Shown here: in pieces, positions 63,114 to 64,000 of the stretch | Layout: every line of letters starts with the position of its first letter | Position numbering within the stretch: position 1 is the stretch's first letter | From: Sulfurimonas sp. HSL3-7 | GTDB taxonomy: Bacteria > Campylobacterota > Campylobacteria > Campylobacterales > Sulfurimonadaceae | DNA: 64,000 nt | NCBI RefSeq assembly: GCF_039645985.1 | Contig: NZ_CP147919.1 | Span: 372,001 to 436,000 of the forward strand | Reading direction: 5' to 3' | The notes under the pieces: model-generated | Databases searched by the model: none | What the model was told of the DNA's origin: nothing | The model's input: the letters and a program-made list of their open reading frames with translations, nothing else | Translations under genes and position numbers: made by a program

Positions 63114-64000
63114 ATGAACCCCGCAGAGATTGAAAAGTTAGGCATCCAAAACAGTGGCAATATCTTTTACAACTTAAGCTATGACGAACTGATTGATCAC
63201 GAACTGAAAAACGGTGAGTGCGCATTGGCAGAAAATGGTGCGACCATGGTCGACACAGGTATCTTTACCGGACGCAGCCCTAAAGACAAGTTCTTTGTGG
63301 ATCAAGAGCCTTCAAACAAATATATTGCCTGGGGTGATGTCAATCAGCCTATTACAAAAGAGCATTTCGACGAGCTCTATCAAATTGCCACAGCTCAACT
63401 CTCTGACAAAGATCTATATGTGATGGACCTTTTTACCGGTTCCTCGCCTGCGAGTAAACGCAATGTACGTTTCATCTCCGAGATCGCATGGCAGGCGCAT
63501 TTTGTTAAAAACATGTTCATCCGTCCGACCGAGAGCGAACTTAACGGGTTCAAGCCGGACTTCACGGTACTGAATGCCTGTAAAGCGACCAATGCACGTT
63601 ACAAAGAGATGGGACTCAATTCCGATGTCTTTGTCCTTTTCAATATCGAAGAGAATGTAGCGATCATCGGCGGTACCTGGTACGGCGGCGAGATGAAAAA
63701 GGGTATCTTCTCGATGATGAACTACTGGCTGCCGCTCGAGGGGAAGATGGCGATGCACTGTTCTGCCAATGTCGGCAAAAACGGTGACACGGCTCTTTTC
63801 TTCGGTCTGAGTGGTACAGGAAAGACAACACTCTCTACCGATCCGAACCGCGCGCTTATCGGTGATGATGAGCATGGATGGGACGACGAAGGTGTGTTCA
63901 ACTTCGAGGGCGGCTGTTATGCCAAGGTGATCAACCTCGATCCTAAAAGCGAACCTGAGATTCATGCGGCTATCCGCAAAAATGCGCTATTGGAAAATGT
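63114..64000 (+). CDS. pckA: ATP-dependent phosphoenolpyruvate carboxykinase, 3' end outside window
   Basis: Converts oxaloacetate and ATP to PEP, CO2 and [34 protein letters not shown], the kinase-1a loop [11 protein letters not shown] and [17 protein letters not shown] are seen. About 295 of some 525 residues are present. The ATG at 63114 has AAGG upstream. Confidence 0.95.
   Translation, partial: MNPAEIEKLGIQNSGNIFYNLSYDELIDHELKNGECALAENGATMVDTGIFTGRSPKDKFFVDQEPSNKYIAWGDVNQPITKEHFDELYQIATAQLSDKDLYVMDLFTGSSPASKRNVRFISEIAWQAHFVKNMFIRPTESELNGFKPDFTVLNACKATNARYKEMGLNSDVFVLFNIEENVAIIGGTWYGGEMKKGIFSMMNYWLPLEGKMAMHCSANVGKNGDTALFFGLSGTGKTTLSTDPNRALIGDDEHGWDDEGVFNFEGGCYAKVINLDPKSEPEIHAAIRKNALLEN

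Overview
The window reads as a chromosome segment from a Campylobacterota (epsilonproteobacterial) genome, most likely a Sulfurimonas/Sulfurovum-type free-living relative. The call rests on protein content: a long EF-Ts, a DUF3373-type porin, a GlnA without the adenylylation tyrosine, a PerR next to a di-haem cytochrome c peroxidase, c-type cytochromes, and a compact single-gene layout with TATAAT-type -10 boxes and weak -35 elements. I could not run any search, so species is not assigned. No tRNA, rRNA, CRISPR array or complete insertion sequence was seen.

Region 1 (1-19.4 kb) is a capsule or surface-polysaccharide locus. A very large multi-glycosyltransferase protein (cut by the left window edge) is followed by tightly coupled genes: a DUF6270-like/LamG protein, a double heparinase II/III protein, a methyltransferase, an alpha/beta-hydrolase protein, a CgeB-like glycosyltransferase, KpsC and KpsS. 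A second KpsS paralogue lies beyond two oppositely oriented envelope genes, a PagP-like beta-barrel and a DUF2279 protein. The block is a base-composition mosaic (AT-rich serotype-like genes set between GC-richer conserved ones). KpsC and KpsS build the Kdo linker on the lipid anchor; the other enzymes presumably build or modify the glycan.

Region 2 (19.4-37.2 kb) is mainly housekeeping: DUF3373 porin, rpsB-tsf, a LolD-like ATPase, a receiver-like protein with gmk, alaS, a CopD-like membrane protein, maf, a BioF-like enzyme, an orphan peptide-type ABC ATPase, a class A PBP and leuA. The maf gene is the most unusual place in the window. Its native 5' end is followed by two 161-bp tandem units, each carrying a hairpin-embedded Shine-Dalgarno and a diverged replacement maf 5' end, chained by TAGTG stop-start junctions.

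Region 3 (37.4-50.4 kb) holds nitroreductase-pirin, a soluble histidine kinase, glnA, hisJ-type phosphatase, a U32 (TrhP-like) protein, purE, a DUF89 protein, an M6 metalloprotease lipoprotein with a separate propeptide-like gene, glyQ and a RecD2-like helicase.

Region 4 (50.4-64 kb) holds an SDR gene remnant, perR and ccpA with a perfect palindromic operator candidate between them, an intergenic repeat plus 22 copies of the heptamer ATTCACC, an L,D-transpeptidase, a GNAT protein, an NhaC-type antiporter with an apparently non-AUG start, an AT-rich radical SAM gene, a small glycan cluster (ATP-grasp, GT2, DegT-like), an OmpR-type two-component system, two small secreted haem-protein-related genes, and the 5' part of pckA, cut by the right edge.
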